A stretch of DNA of 64,000 nucleotides. Source: Spirochaetota bacterium (GTDB lineage Bacteria; Spirochaetota; UBA4802; JAGODF01). Under the pieces are notes generated by a model. The model worked only from the letters and a program-made list of their open reading frames with translations. It did no database searches and was not told the DNA's origin. The DNA is taken from the NCBI GenBank assembly GCA_029974015.1, contig JARKUF010000040.1:97267-161266 (forward strand), given 5' to 3'. Position numbers and translations under genes: made by a program. This document shows positions 36,683-45,252 of the stretch, piece by piece (position 1 is the stretch's first letter; each line of letters begins with the position of its first letter).

Positions 36683-37483
36683 ATGACCGCACTAATCGCT
36701 TTTTTCCGGAAAAATCCGGGCATACTTTATAATCTCATTTTTTCTTTTGCGTCGTGGATCTACGGCCTTGTATTGCGGCAGGACCTTCTTTCCTATGCAT
36801 CAATTAACCCTGCAATTGAGAACCCCCCGCCTGATTATGCGGTCGGTTTCATTTTATTGGCGGTGATTATCGCCGAAACAGCAGGGATGTTTTATAAGTC
36901 GCGCGATATCCGCTACCGCCTGTCAGCTCCCGATGGTTTCAAGTATGAAACTCCACTTGAAGGGAAGGGATTTATGGTATTGTTAGCTGTTCTGCATATC
37001 ACAGGCGTGATGATCATTGGAATAACAATGTTCACCGCATTTGGTATGACATCTGAAAACGGCGGCTGGCTAATTTTAGGGGCGCTTTTTATTCGGGAAC
37101 TGTATTTGTGGTATCTTGCATTCCTCACGACATCGGACCGAAACAAGGACTACGCTTCTGTATCCGGAGTTAAGAAAATATTGGCAAACATCTGCCTGAT
37201 GCTCTGGGGCCTTGTGGCGTACACAATCGTGTGGGAGAGGTTTGCTATCCATTTCACTTCATACTTTAGACGCGGCGATTTGTTTTCCTCACCCGGCTCC
37301 GTGGTCCAATTTGTTTTTGTGATAATCGGAGTAGCGCTCGCTTCGCTCCTTCTTTTTCTCCCCACCCGCTTTGGATTTATTCTTGAGGAGTCGACTTTTT
37401 TAAAAGACTCGCGGGAGAAAATGTATTTCAAAATTTCAATTTGCATTGCCATTGCATCAGCGATACTGCCGTACGTGCTATAA
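36683..37483 (+). CDS. Orphan multi-pass membrane protein
   Basis: A 266-residue protein with about seven hydrophobic helices, not recognised. GGAG lies nine bases before the ATG. The composition is more AT-rich and codon use looser than neighbouring genes, which suggests recent acquisition. It is bounded by repeats on both sides (36531-36642 and 37503-37537) and has no operon partner. Confidence 0.65.
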   Translation: MTALIAFFRKNPGILYNLIFSFASWIYGLVLRQDLLSYASINPAIENPPPDYAVGFILLAVIIAETAGMFYKSRDIRYRLSAPDGFKYETPLEGKGFMVLLAVLHITGVMIIGITMFTAFGMTSENGGWLILGALFIRELYLWYLAFLTTSDRNKDYASVSGVKKILANICLMLWGLVAYTIVWERFAIHFTSYFRRGDLFSSPGSVVQFVFVIIGVALASLLLFLPTRFGFILEESTFLKDSREKMYFKISICIAIASAILPYVL

Positions 37484-37802
37484 TAAGGCATTCTTGATAA
37501 TTGACTTTTCCGCCCGCCTTCGGCGGGCGGAAAAGTCTAATTATTATAGTTTTCACTATTAAAAAATAAACTCATAAACGCCATCCCGGTAATCAGTTTG
37601 TTTGCGGGCGCTCAGGTGGCAACGGGGACTTGGCCGTGTCACCGCTGCTATTCTACCCACTTGATCGAATAACATGTGGGCCTTTTACCTTCGACGAGAG
37701 CGGCCAGAATGGACGCATGAAAATACCGATACTCCCGGAATTGCACCCGACCTGCCGTATCGTTCGCACTATGTTCTACTTCGTTTATATGTTCGCCCGA
37801 GA
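37484..37802. other. Gene-free region with hairpin element
   Basis: 319 bases. It contains the hairpin copy at 37503-37537 and then about 250 bases where I see no protein-like frame on either strand. A toxin gene would be expected downstream of the DUF433 gene here, but none is readable. Confidence 0.6.
37486..37550. repeat. Dispersed palindromic element, copy 2
   Basis: GACTTTTCCGCCCGCC (37503-37518), loop TTC, and the perfect complement (37522-37537). The lead AAGGCATTCTTGATAATT (37487-37504) reappears in the half-copy at 38150. Confidence 0.8.
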
Positions 37803-38042
37803 CTACAGTTGTGTGGAAGAGTGGCGCTGTCTCTCGTACGTTTCAAAACCGGCGAGCTCGCTTCCGAATTGAAGCGCCGCTCGTACGTCGTCACCGCGAA
37901 TAGATGGATAATCAACCAGGATCTCATCAATGGTTTTCCCGTCCGCCAGGTCGGTCAGGATATTACTAACAAGAACGCGAGTATTCGCAATCACCGGCTT
38001 GCCGTGACAGACGTTAGGATTTATTGATATTCTTTCGTTCAT
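37803..38042 (-). CDS. DUF433 antitoxin-like protein
   Basis: A 79-residue protein with the DUF433 pattern: ISINPNVCHGKPVIANTR, then VSNILTDLADGKTIDEIL and DYPSI. These small helix-turn-helix proteins usually precede a PIN-like toxin (DUF5615), in this case expected at 37.55-37.80 kb, where no frame is readable. GAGGA sits seven bases before the ATG. The gene lies between two copies of the palindromic repeat, so the module may have been mobile. Confidence 0.75.
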   Translation of the reverse strand: MNERISINPNVCHGKPVIANTRVLVSNILTDLADGKTIDEILVDYPSIRGDDVRAALQFGSELAGFETYERQRHSSTQL

Positions 38043-38149
38043 TTCTCGTTCCTCACACGCCTCTCTGCGGATTTTCTATGATCGCGTCGATTCACCAATA
38101 AGGATGTAAAGCATGGATTGAGCGGGATGTCAAGAATAATAGGCGTCTT

Positions 38150-38178
38150 GGCATTCTTGATAATTGGTTTTACCGCCC
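38150..38178. repeat. Half of a dispersed palindromic element
   Basis: GGCATTCTTGATAATT, then GGTTTTACCGCCC, matches the lead and left arm of the 37486 copy. The right arm is missing. Confidence 0.6.
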
Positions 38179-38194
38179 TGATAAACACGGATGG

Positions 38195-38806
38195 TTAGAT
38201 GGTTATGAGTTTCATCTTTTCGAGAAATTCCAGGTCTTCCCTTGGGGAGATGACTGTTCGGAATTTGTTCCACAGTTCGGGGTCCAAACCGTTAATCTTT
38301 GTTCCAGGGACTGTTTGTTCATCGAAACGGATAAGCCGCGCCTGGCTGCGCTGTTGGAACAAGCGGGCGAGGACATCGGGTTTCATTTCCCGCCTGGAAC
38401 TTCCTATGCGGCGAAAATAGCCATTTGGGCTTTTATGAACGAAAAGGCTGCGGGGGAGGTCAATTCGCAATATTGTTTTCTCATCTCCCCGTTGGTCATT
38501 GACTATAAGCTTGCGGATAACGCAATCTAATGGAGGGTCAATCAAATCATTGCAAATGCTTCGGAGCCAGGCTTCAATGATATCGAGTTTTTCGGGCGGA
38601 ATCCCGACAATTGACTTTGTTTTGTCGTCCACACCAAGGACTACTATTCCAGATGCGGTATTCGCCATGGCGGCCAGTTCATCCGCCATACTGTCCCTGT
38701 GGGGGCCGACGACACTGTTTTCGCTGAATTCAATAGCCTTGAGTTCAAGAACAGAGCCTTCACCAGGCACAATTTGTTTGAGTAATTCGGATATGCTCTC
38801 ATACAT
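38195..38806 (-). CDS. Short AlbA_2 (Schlafen-like) domain protein
   Basis: The 203-residue protein matches the AlbA_2 domain (PF04326), a putative DNA-binding/ATP-using fold: LELKAIEFSENS, MANTASGIVVLGVDDKTKSI and GIPPEKLDIIEAWL. GYFRRIGSSRREM is the closing family motif. Full proteins usually run about 400 residues with a winged-helix/ATPase-like C-terminus. This one stops at EKMKLITI, where that part would begin, so it may be a truncated remnant. It is not coupled to its neighbours. Confidence 0.7.
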   Translation of the reverse strand: MYESISELLKQIVPGEGSVLELKAIEFSENSVVGPHRDSMADELAAMANTASGIVVLGVDDKTKSIVGIPPEKLDIIEAWLRSICNDLIDPPLDCVIRKLIVNDQRGDEKTILRIDLPRSLFVHKSPNGYFRRIGSSRREMKPDVLARLFQQRSQARLIRFDEQTVPGTKINGLDPELWNKFRTVISPREDLEFLEKMKLITI

Positions 38807-39039
38807 GTTCTTTCAGCTCTCGACCTTTCGCGGACGGGGAAATTTTTTTTATGAATACCCTTTTGTATTCACGATAGCCATGTGCTTGTGTGAATACAAA
38901 ATTAGAAATTGACTATAGGCCAGAAAAGCGCAGGTGTAAACAATTATTGTCAATGGAAAATTTGCAGTATCCCGGGCTATGGTGAATTGTTTGACAGATG
39001 CGGCAGTATCGCCCAAAAATTACTCTGGGGAGCCGTTTA

Positions 39040-39798
39040 ATGGATGATTTTTTCTCTGCAATGACCAGCCGGGTTTCGATGGCCCTTGGCGATGAAGCGG
39101 TTGCGCGCATCTCGCGGGCCCGAATTATCGTATTTGGCGTCGGCGGCGTTGGAAGCTGGTGCGCTGAGGGGCTCCTCCGTTCCGGCGTCCTTCATCTTAC
39201 CCTTGTCGATCCCGACATAGTTTGCTCAACAAATTTAAATCGGCAGGCCCAGGCTGCTTCGTCCACCCTGGGAAGGCCGAAGGTGGAAGCCCTGCGCGAC
39301 AGGTTCCTGGACATAAATCCAGGCGCCTGCGTTGTCGCGAGGAGGGAAACCTTCACAGAGGCCACACTGGGGGACTTCAGCCTTTCCGACTACGATTATG
39401 TGGTCGACGCCATCGATTCCATAGAGGACAAAGCGCTTCTTTTGAGGGAAAGCGTAAAACAGGGCGTGAAGGTTTTCAGCTCCATGGGGGCAGCCGGCAG
39501 GACCGACCCCTCCAGGATAAAAACGGGCCTGCTCTCCAAAACCCATGGCTGCCCCCTGGCGCGTGTAATACGCCGGCGCCTGCGGCGGGAGGAGTCGCCC
39601 GTCGAAGTGCTCTGCGTGTACAGCGACGAGGAGGCCGTCGGCGCGTCGGTGGAAATGGACCGGGAAGGGCACCAGGCCGGGGACGCAGTTTCCCCGGGGG
39701 GGAGGAAGCGTGTGAGCGGCTCTCTGGCGCATATCACGGCGCTCTTCGGATTTACCCTGACGGGGCTTGTAATCAACGACATAGCCGGAAAAATTTAA
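39040..39798 (+). CDS. tcdA: tRNA threonylcarbamoyladenosine dehydratase (ThiF family)
   Basis: A 252-residue E1-like enzyme that cyclises t6A in tRNA. ARIIVFGVGGVGSWCAEGL is the ATP-binding loop, DPDIVCSTNLNRQ is the ATP/adenylation Arg region, and VDAIDSIEDKALLL plus FSSMGAAGRTDPSRIK are TcdA/CsdL landmarks. GGGGAG lies eight bases ahead of the ATG at 39040. The family name fits better than MoeB or ThiF because no sulphur carrier or Cys-X-X-C pairs are seen. Confidence 0.88.
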   Translation: MDDFFSAMTSRVSMALGDEAVARISRARIIVFGVGGVGSWCAEGLLRSGVLHLTLVDPDIVCSTNLNRQAQAASSTLGRPKVEALRDRFLDINPGACVVARRETFTEATLGDFSLSDYDYVVDAIDSIEDKALLLRESVKQGVKVFSSMGAAGRTDPSRIKTGLLSKTHGCPLARVIRRRLRREESPVEVLCVYSDEEAVGASVEMDREGHQAGDAVSPGGRKRVSGSLAHITALFGFTLTGLVINDIAGKI

Positions 39799-39874
39799 TG
39801 GCGGCGGCTTTTCACGGCACAGGCTAGTCCATCCAAGCTGTTGGCCTGTTTTTGCGTCTTTTTAGAAAAAAATA

Positions 39875-39916
39875 TTGACAAACGAGAAAAGATTTTTTAT
39901 AGATACTCTGGTATCT
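39875..39916 (+). promoter_or_regulatory. Sigma70-type promoter with adjacent palindrome
   Basis: TTGACA (39875-39880) and TATAGA (39898-39903) are separated by 17 bases. AGATAC (39901-39906), TCTG, GTATCT (39911-39916) form a perfect inverted repeat overlapping the -10 box, a good position for a repressor site. Target: the START/SDR/hydrolase genes from 40006. Confidence 0.65.
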
Positions 39917-40005
39917 GACTGGGGTATGTATATATTCGATTGTTGTACCTGTGCTTTTCGGCATACTTTCCGGGAGCAGGGAAGGCGTAAAATGGGGGGT
40001 ATAGG

Positions 40006-40995
40006 ATGAAAAGGAGCATGGGAATGGCATTCCTGATGATGGCATTAATGGGGCCTATTTTTCCGGGGGTTTCCGAAGGGGCCTGGACAAAGGTAAAGGA
40101 CCAGAACGGCATACGTGTTTACCAGAGGCCTGTTCCGTCGACGGGCCTTGTAGAGTATAAGGCGGTGACAGTAATAGACCATAAAATCGAAGTCATCGGA
40201 GAGGCCCTGAGGGACGTCCCTTATTTTAAAAACTGGGTGGCGGATTGCAAGGAGGCCAAAATCGTCAAAAAATTTGATAGGAACACTTTTATCACTTATA
40301 TGGTCCTGCAACCGCCGGTAATTGAAAATAGGGACATCGTACTTGAGGACAGGACGCGATATGATTTTGAGAACGGAAAAGCGTCCATATCATTCTACAG
40401 CGTGGACTATCCCGATATTCCCCCGCAAAAAGGATTAACGAGGATTACTGTGATGGACGGGGACTACACCATGGAGTTTCTGGGCAGGGAAAAAACAAAA
40501 TTTATTTACCGGCTTAAAGTGGACCCTGCCGGAAGTATCCCGCGGCGGGTGGCTTATGCTGTAATGAAAAACCTCCCATACCAGACTTTATTCAATTTAA
40601 AAAAAATCCTGGGGACAGGCAGATATGCCTCGTCAGCAAGAGGCACCCCGGAGGAGAAAAAAATCGAAAGCCTGATCGTGGACCCCGGTGCTGTAAGGAA
40701 AATCCTGACGGCCAGGCTTTCGAGGTTCGTCAAGCAGAAGGAGGTCCTGGGCGGGATTATTGCCAGGGACCGGGAAGGGATAACGCGCATAATCGCTTCG
40801 GGCGGGTCTTATGCCGGAGTTGAAAAAGCGACCACCGGTTACCTTCTCGAATATATAAGGCGAACGTCGAAAAAGGAAGCGGGAGGGGACGCCATAAAAA
40901 ATAACAGCGGTCTGGTTTCAGAAATTACAGACCTTATAACTTATGATTGCGGAGTGGCCAGCCGCTATATTGATGATATAGCAGTGAAATACTAA
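40006..40995 (+). CDS. Secreted START/lipid-binding domain protein
   Basis: A 329-residue protein with a signal peptide (FLMMALMGPIFPGVSEG). About 190 residues of START-like lipid-binding fold follow: WTKVKDQNGIRVYQRPVP, a mid-region VLQPPVIENRDIVLEDR, then the long helix PRRVAYAVMKNLPYQTLFNL. The C-terminal ~120 residues are not recognised. It is the first gene behind the strong promoter, followed by a dehydrogenase and an alpha/beta hydrolase. The group could process a lipid or sterol-like substrate; this is inference. Confidence 0.75.
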   Translation: MKRSMGMAFLMMALMGPIFPGVSEGAWTKVKDQNGIRVYQRPVPSTGLVEYKAVTVIDHKIEVIGEALRDVPYFKNWVADCKEAKIVKKFDRNTFITYMVLQPPVIENRDIVLEDRTRYDFENGKASISFYSVDYPDIPPQKGLTRITVMDGDYTMEFLGREKTKFIYRLKVDPAGSIPRRVAYAVMKNLPYQTLFNLKKILGTGRYASSARGTPEEKKIESLIVDPGAVRKILTARLSRFVKQKEVLGGIIARDREGITRIIASGGSYAGVEKATTGYLLEYIRRTSKKEAGGDAIKNNSGLVSEITDLITYDCGVASRYIDDIAVKY

Positions 40996-40998
40996 AGG

Positions 40999-41028
40999 GA
41001 ACCTCTAAAAATTAAATTTTTAAGGTTC
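40999..41028. repeat. Hairpin between START and SDR genes
   Basis: GAACC and TAAAAAT pair with ATTTTTA and GGTTC. The AACCTCTAA lead resembles the dispersed repeat family. It may attenuate transcription between the two genes. Confidence 0.5.
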
Positions 41029-41098
41029 TCTTAAATTGTAACCACTGGCGCGTGGCACCGAATATCGGACGTGGTGAATATTCCCTTGAGAGGTTTAT

Positions 41099-41959
41099 AT
41101 GGGCAAAAAAAAGTTTGACGGAAAAAAATGTTTCATCACCGGGGCGGCAAGCGGTATTGGAAAGGCCACGGCGATAGAAATGGCGAAACACGGGTCGGTG
41201 CTCTTCCTTACCGACATCGACGCGCCCGGGCTGGAAGAGACGGTTGCTTTTATAAAGAAAGCCGGAGGTAAAGTAGAGGCCTGGCGTGCTTTTAACATAA
41301 CCGATATGAATGAAGTAAAAAAATTCACGGAAGAAATACTCCGCTCTCACGGCCCAATGGATATCGTAATGAATATTGCGGGCACCTCCGTGTGGGGGCG
41401 GGTTGAACAATTACAGCTTCGGCACTGGAAGAAAATGGTGGACATCAACTTGATGGGCCCCATTCATGTAATTGAATGTCTGATGCCTGCAATGGTGCGG
41501 GGCGGGAAAGGGGGGCGCCTGGTAAACGTTTCATCCGCAGCGGGCATCGTCGCCCTTCCGCTCCATGCGGCGTACAGCGCTGCGAAATTCGGACTCCGGG
41601 GGCTCTCCGAAGTCCTGCGTTACGACCTGCGCGGGCAGGGGATTGGAGTCAGCGTCGTCTGCCCCGGAGCTGTGAAAACGCCGCTAATAGGGACAGCGGA
41701 AATTGTCGGCGTGGACCGGGAGCATCCCGCGGCCAGGAAATTTATCAGATTATTCGAAAGAATGGCGGTGACGCCTGAACAGGTGGCGCGGTCAATAATC
41801 AGGGGGATGAGGAAGGATAAATTTATAATCACGACTTCCTTTGACATCAGACTGCTGTATTTTGTTAAAAATAAATTCCACTTTATCTATCGCATCGTAA
41901 TGTTTGTAATGAACAGAATGATGACGCGCATTCTTGCGAAGGCCGGGCTGGAATCGTGA
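41099..41959 (+). CDS. Short-chain dehydrogenase/reductase
   Basis: A 286-residue classical SDR. ITGAASGIGKATAIEMAK is the Rossmann loop (TGxxxGIG), NIAGTS the structural NAG-like motif, and SSAAG plus YSAAKFGLRG supplies the catalytic Ser and Tyr-x-x-x-Lys. VCPGAVKTPL is a further landmark. A membrane-associated C-terminal helix (FHFIYRIVMFVMNRMM) is present. GAGAGG precedes the ATG by five bases; the stop overlaps the hydrolase gene. Confidence 0.9.
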   Translation: MGKKKFDGKKCFITGAASGIGKATAIEMAKHGSVLFLTDIDAPGLEETVAFIKKAGGKVEAWRAFNITDMNEVKKFTEEILRSHGPMDIVMNIAGTSVWGRVEQLQLRHWKKMVDINLMGPIHVIECLMPAMVRGGKGGRLVNVSSAAGIVALPLHAAYSAAKFGLRGLSEVLRYDLRGQGIGVSVVCPGAVKTPLIGTAEIVGVDREHPAARKFIRLFERMAVTPEQVARSIIRGMRKDKFIITTSFDIRLLYFVKNKFHFIYRIVMFVMNRMMTRILAKAGLES

Positions 41960-43053
41960 TTGAGGCCGCGGAAAGCATGGAGGTTGACGGTTTGGGAGCG
42001 CTGGATCAATTCTACATTCGCGCCGGGAGCCTGGTCGATTGGCTGTTTCTTCTTCCTCCGAGAGTTTCAGGCCCTTTCAGGAGCGCAAGAAAAATAACGA
42101 GGCAGGAGTACGAGGCGGAGGTTGATTTCTACATAGACAAGGGCTATGTAGACAGGCCGGATACTTTCTTTTCCTTCCCGGCGGAAACTCCGCATTACGA
42201 GATACTCGAAAGAAGGCCGTATAAAGGCGGGGAGTCGCAGCTTATCAGGTACGATAGCGGGTACGTGGCCAAAAACCCGCTTCTCAGGGAGCGTTTTGCG
42301 TCTTTTATAGAAAATAGGAGCGGATATCTGGTGCGCTGGGTCCACGGTGACGGGCCTAGGAATACCGTCCTCTGCCATCACGGCTATATGCTGGGGCACC
42401 CCGGGCAGGCGAAAAGAATGTTCCGTATAAAAAAGCTTTTTGATATGGGCCTTGATGTCGCTCTTTTCATTGCCCCATTTCACTGGAAGCGCAGCGCCGG
42501 CCCTCTGATGCAGAGGGGGATTTATCTTCAGCCGAATGACGTTGGCATGACATGCGAATGCGTAGGCCAGAACATGCATGACCTGCAGGGGGCGTTCCGA
42601 ATTCTGAGGGACATGGGGGCGAAAGACATTGGAATGATAGGCGCGAGCCTGGGTGGGTACAACACCGCCCTTTTCATCAGCCTCACTGAGGAAGCCTCCT
42701 TTGGGGCGTTGATAGTGCCCGCGTTCAATTTTTCGCGCCCACTCGGCCCCGATACCGCGCGCTTGTCCTTTCATGTCGACGAGGGGTTAAGGGAAAAAAC
42801 CCGCAGGGTATGGGAACTGCACTCGCCGCTTAATTTTCGCCCAAAAATTTCCGTGGATAAAATTCTGGTCGTGGCTTCAAGGGGCGACTTGATTTGTCCT
42901 TTTGATTACACTGAAGACTACTGCGCGAAGTGGGGCATTAACCGGAAGTTTTTTCTGAGGGGCGGGCACTGGCTCATCTTCGACAAAGGCGTCCGTGGCC
43001 GGGCATGGTATGATTTTCTTGGTGAGATGGGATTTACCGGCCCGAAAAGGTGA
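41956..43053 (+). CDS. Alpha/beta hydrolase
   Basis: A 365-residue hydrolase. LCHHGYMLGHPGQ provides the oxyanion region; GASLGGYNTAL gives the nucleophile Ser; LVVASRGDLICPFDYTE offers the acid and GGHWLIFDKG the catalytic His. The start is a GTG inside the SDR stop (GTGA overlap), so the two are coupled. It resembles lipase/esterase-like hydrolases on bulky substrates. A third gene of the TetR-controlled module is likely. Confidence 0.85.
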   Translation: MIEAAESMEVDGLGALDQFYIRAGSLVDWLFLLPPRVSGPFRSARKITRQEYEAEVDFYIDKGYVDRPDTFFSFPAETPHYEILERRPYKGGESQLIRYDSGYVAKNPLLRERFASFIENRSGYLVRWVHGDGPRNTVLCHHGYMLGHPGQAKRMFRIKKLFDMGLDVALFIAPFHWKRSAGPLMQRGIYLQPNDVGMTCECVGQNMHDLQGAFRILRDMGAKDIGMIGASLGGYNTALFISLTEEASFGALIVPAFNFSRPLGPDTARLSFHVDEGLREKTRRVWELHSPLNFRPKISVDKILVVASRGDLICPFDYTEDYCAKWGINRKFFLRGGHWLIFDKGVRGRAWYDFLGEMGFTGPKR

Positions 43054-43090
43054 AGAAGTAAATTTCCACGCACTGACTCAGGTGGTATGG

Positions 43091-43699
43091 TTATTCCGGC
43101 TTGATGCCGGCGTATATCAGCGGCAGGGCCTGTCCTATGGCGCCGGATATGCTGTAAGTACCGTTGTTGAGGCACCAGTCGAGTAAAATTCCCCGGTATA
43201 TCTGCAAGAGAGTTTCCGTTATGGCTGCGGCGCTTTTGTCACCGCGGACCTGGCCCTTTTCCTGTGCTTCCCTGATAAGCTCCTCCGTGATTTTGTACAG
43301 GTTGTGTTTTTTTGAAATCAGAAATGATTTCTTTTTCTCGGGATGCGTTTCGACATGGTACACCAGCTTCACGGCCTTGTAGCCGATTTTTTCAAGCTGT
43401 TCCATCGCTTTCTGCTGGAACAGAAATAATTTTCCAAGGCCGTATTCTACAGTGGAAATTTCCCGGTAAATTTCTTCATAATAGCTGTTGAGGTGAATGA
43501 AATCTTCGAGGATGATCTGGTCCTTGGATTTGAAATGCGTGTAAAATGCCCCTTTCGACAGGCCGAGCTTTTTGCATATCTCGTCGACGGTTACGTTTTC
43601 GTAGCCGTGTTTGTTGAAAAGATGGAGGGAGGTTTCGAAAATTTTCTGTCTGGTCAGGTCGCCCTGTTGTTTTCTTTTTGTTATTTTATTTTTTTGCAT
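43091..43699 (-). CDS. TetR/AcrR-family transcriptional regulator
   Basis: A 202-residue repressor. The helix-turn-helix is IFETSLHLFNKHGYENVTVD to CKKLGLSKGAFYTHFKSKD. The C-terminal half is a diverse ligand-binding helix bundle. The ATG at 43699 is chosen; upstream residues are not family-like. It sits at the 3' end of the START/SDR/hydrolase genes on the opposite strand, 38 bases away, the usual place for a regulator of such a module. Its site may be the palindrome at 39901. Confidence 0.88.
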   Translation of the reverse strand: MQKNKITKRKQQGDLTRQKIFETSLHLFNKHGYENVTVDEICKKLGLSKGAFYTHFKSKDQIILEDFIHLNSYYEEIYREISTVEYGLGKLFLFQQKAMEQLEKIGYKAVKLVYHVETHPEKKKSFLISKKHNLYKITEELIREAQEKGQVRGDKSAAAITETLLQIYRGILLDWCLNNGTYSISGAIGQALPLIYAGIKPE

Positions 43700-43773
43700 A
43701 TCTCGTGGACCATCCTGGCGCTTTATGCAGTACCGTTCTTGCCGAATCCGCGGCGGGAAAAACAATTTTGATA

Positions 43774-43830
43774 AGGCAACCTCTAATATTCTGGCTTTCC
43801 CGCCCGCCGAAGGCGGGCGGGAAAGCCTGA
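43774..43830. repeat. Dispersed palindromic element, copy 3
   Basis: AAGGCAACCTCTAATA, then GGCTTTCCCGCCCGCC (43793-43808), loop GAA, and a perfect complement (43812-43827). Confidence 0.85.
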
Positions 43831-43860
43831 ATACTGAGTATGACAGTATTTACAATTCAT

Positions 43861-43894
43861 GTGAGCCTCAAAAATTTAATTTTTTGAGGCTCAC
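43861..43894. terminator. Perfect hairpin with an A/T-rich loop
   Basis: GTGAGCCTCAAAAA (43861-43874) and its complement TTTTTGAGGCTCAC (43881-43894), loop TTTAAT. It may be a terminator or another repeat. Confidence 0.45.
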
Positions 43895-43957
43895 ATAATT
43901 CAATTTTTTCAAACAAAGCCTTAAAATCAATAGTTTTTTCTTAATTTCTGTAATGGT

Positions 43958-44129
43958 AGATGTGAATTAAAATCCGGGTTAGCATCCTGTCGCGAGGAAC
44001 GCAGCGACGTGGCGATCTCAAAAGGCAAGAAATTTGCTCGTGAAGTTTAGGAAAAAGAGATTGCCAAGCCTCGATAAGGCCGAGGCTCGCAATGACAGTG
44101 CTTAAGCCCGAAATTTAATTTACTCCCGT
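43958..44129. repeat. CGTCATTGCGAG-type dispersed element, copy 2
   Basis: Shares both ends and inverted half-sites with 12950-13123. The core (AAAAGGCAAGAAATTTGCTC) differs from that of the first copy. Confidence 0.85.
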
Positions 44130-44165
44130 AATGGTGGGATAGAACCGGAGTCGGTATAAATGAAA

Positions 44166-44189
44166 ACCCCCCGGAGTTTTCCGGGGGGT
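44166..44189 (-). terminator. Terminator of the lipase gene
   Basis: ACCCCCCGGA and TCCGGGGGGT (perfect 10-base arms, loop GTTT) end in TTTTCATTT on the minus strand, about 25 bases after the lipase stop. Confidence 0.8.
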
Positions 44190-44214
44190 CAAAGATTTCA
44201 GCGCGAAATTTTTT

Positions 44215-45096
44215 CTAATAGCCTCTATCTTTCAGATCGGCGACAATATTTACGAAATGATCGCCCGCATCGTATCCCGGGGTGGGGAGGGAAAGGAGGC
44301 CTACTGCGGCAAGGTGATCGACACCGGAGCCGTACCACGAACCCTCGATGGCGCCTTTGAAGTTGCCCCACTTGGCGGAGGTTACAGATACGAGACCGTC
44401 ATTCGCGCCCTCGAAGGGAAGCATGATGGCCCAGGTAACTCCCAGAAGGGTCGTGGGAACCTTTATTTTATACGCATAGCTCTGATAATAGATGCCGGAG
44501 GCGTTAGGCGTGTTGGGATTGAACACGTTGATCATGTGGGAACGGACAAGATCATAGCCGTTGCCGATGCTGTCGCCGTTCACATCTCCCATTATTATTC
44601 CCATTATAAAGTTGAGGACTTCACCTGCAATCGGCTCAATGCAGTCGGGAATGACGCCCATAATAATGTCGGCCATGACGCTTCCACGGTGTGGTCCCGC
44701 GATGCTGGTGTGGCTGGCCACTTTGGAGGCCATGCCGAGGTTGGATATTGCATAGCGCGAGTAGATGGTGCCGTGGGAGTGGCCAATCAGGTTTATCTTC
44801 GCCTTTCCAGAGACGGCCAGAATTTGGAGCACCTGTTTTTTCCACTGGGCCGCCTTGGACGCAGTGGTGTCCATTGCGTTGACGCTGGTTACATAGACAT
44901 CGGCTCCGTTGTCTTCCAGGTCGCCTGTAATGGCCCCCCAGTAATCTATAATGCCGAGAATTTTTGCCTGGGCCCCCATACCGTGGGAAAGGACCACGGG
45001 ATATCGGGTGGCGCATATAGTGCTGCCGCCGCCCGCAAATACCGCAATTGGGAATGCCATTAGCAATACTACAACCGCAATAACAATCTTTTTCAT
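44215..45096 (-). CDS. Secreted triacylglycerol lipase-like alpha/beta hydrolase
   Basis: A 293-residue protein with a signal peptide (IVIAVVVLLMAFPIAVFAGG). PVVLSHGMG is the oxyanion loop; LIGHSHGT (Ser107) is the nucleophile elbow; FEGANDGLVS (acid) and VDHLAAVG (His) complete the triad, as in bacterial LipA-type lipases. GDVNGDSIGNGYDLV may be a calcium-binding stretch. No chaperone (Lif) gene is near. It carries its own terminator downstream and a palindrome upstream. Confidence 0.88.
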   Translation of the reverse strand: MKKIVIAVVVLLMAFPIAVFAGGGSTICATRYPVVLSHGMGAQAKILGIIDYWGAITGDLEDNGADVYVTSVNAMDTTASKAAQWKKQVLQILAVSGKAKINLIGHSHGTIYSRYAISNLGMASKVASHTSIAGPHRGSVMADIIMGVIPDCIEPIAGEVLNFIMGIIMGDVNGDSIGNGYDLVRSHMINVFNPNTPNASGIYYQSYAYKIKVPTTLLGVTWAIMLPFEGANDGLVSVTSAKWGNFKGAIEGSWYGSGVDHLAAVGLLSLPTPGYDAGDHFVNIVADLKDRGY

Positions 45097-45124
45097 ATGA
45101 CCCCCGCTTATGTATCGAAAACAT

Positions 45125-45140
45125 TACCGTCCAGACGGTA
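45125..45140. promoter_or_regulatory. Perfect palindrome upstream of the lipase gene
   Basis: TACCGTC CA GACGGTA, about 30 bases before the lipase ATG on the minus strand. A 7+2+7 palindrome of this size is typical of dimeric repressor sites. The regulator is unknown. Confidence 0.5.
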
Positions 45141-45252
45141 TGAAAGGAATATACTCTTAATATGTACAAGGTGTCTCGACAAAATCAATGATTGTTGAAA
45201 TTGTCTGGTGCGTATTTCCAATTGTTTTACGTTTTTTGAAGACATGTGGTCA

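Larger units (their letters stand above)
43700..44214. other. Gene-free repeat-rich region
   Basis: 515 bases holding the hairpin element 43774-43827, the GTGAGCCTC hairpin 43861-43894, the CGTCATTGCGAG element 43958-44129 and the lipase terminator 44166-44189. No gene seen. Confidence 0.75.

Noticed and set aside
37550..37802. A toxin partner (DUF5615) for the DUF433 gene
   Set aside because: No frame on the minus strand here gives a protein-like reading of that family; stops break every frame.
38991..39020. TTGACA with a weak AAAAAT 18 bases on, before tcdA
   Set aside because: The start point would fall on or past the ribosome site of the gene, so it is unlikely to be its promoter.
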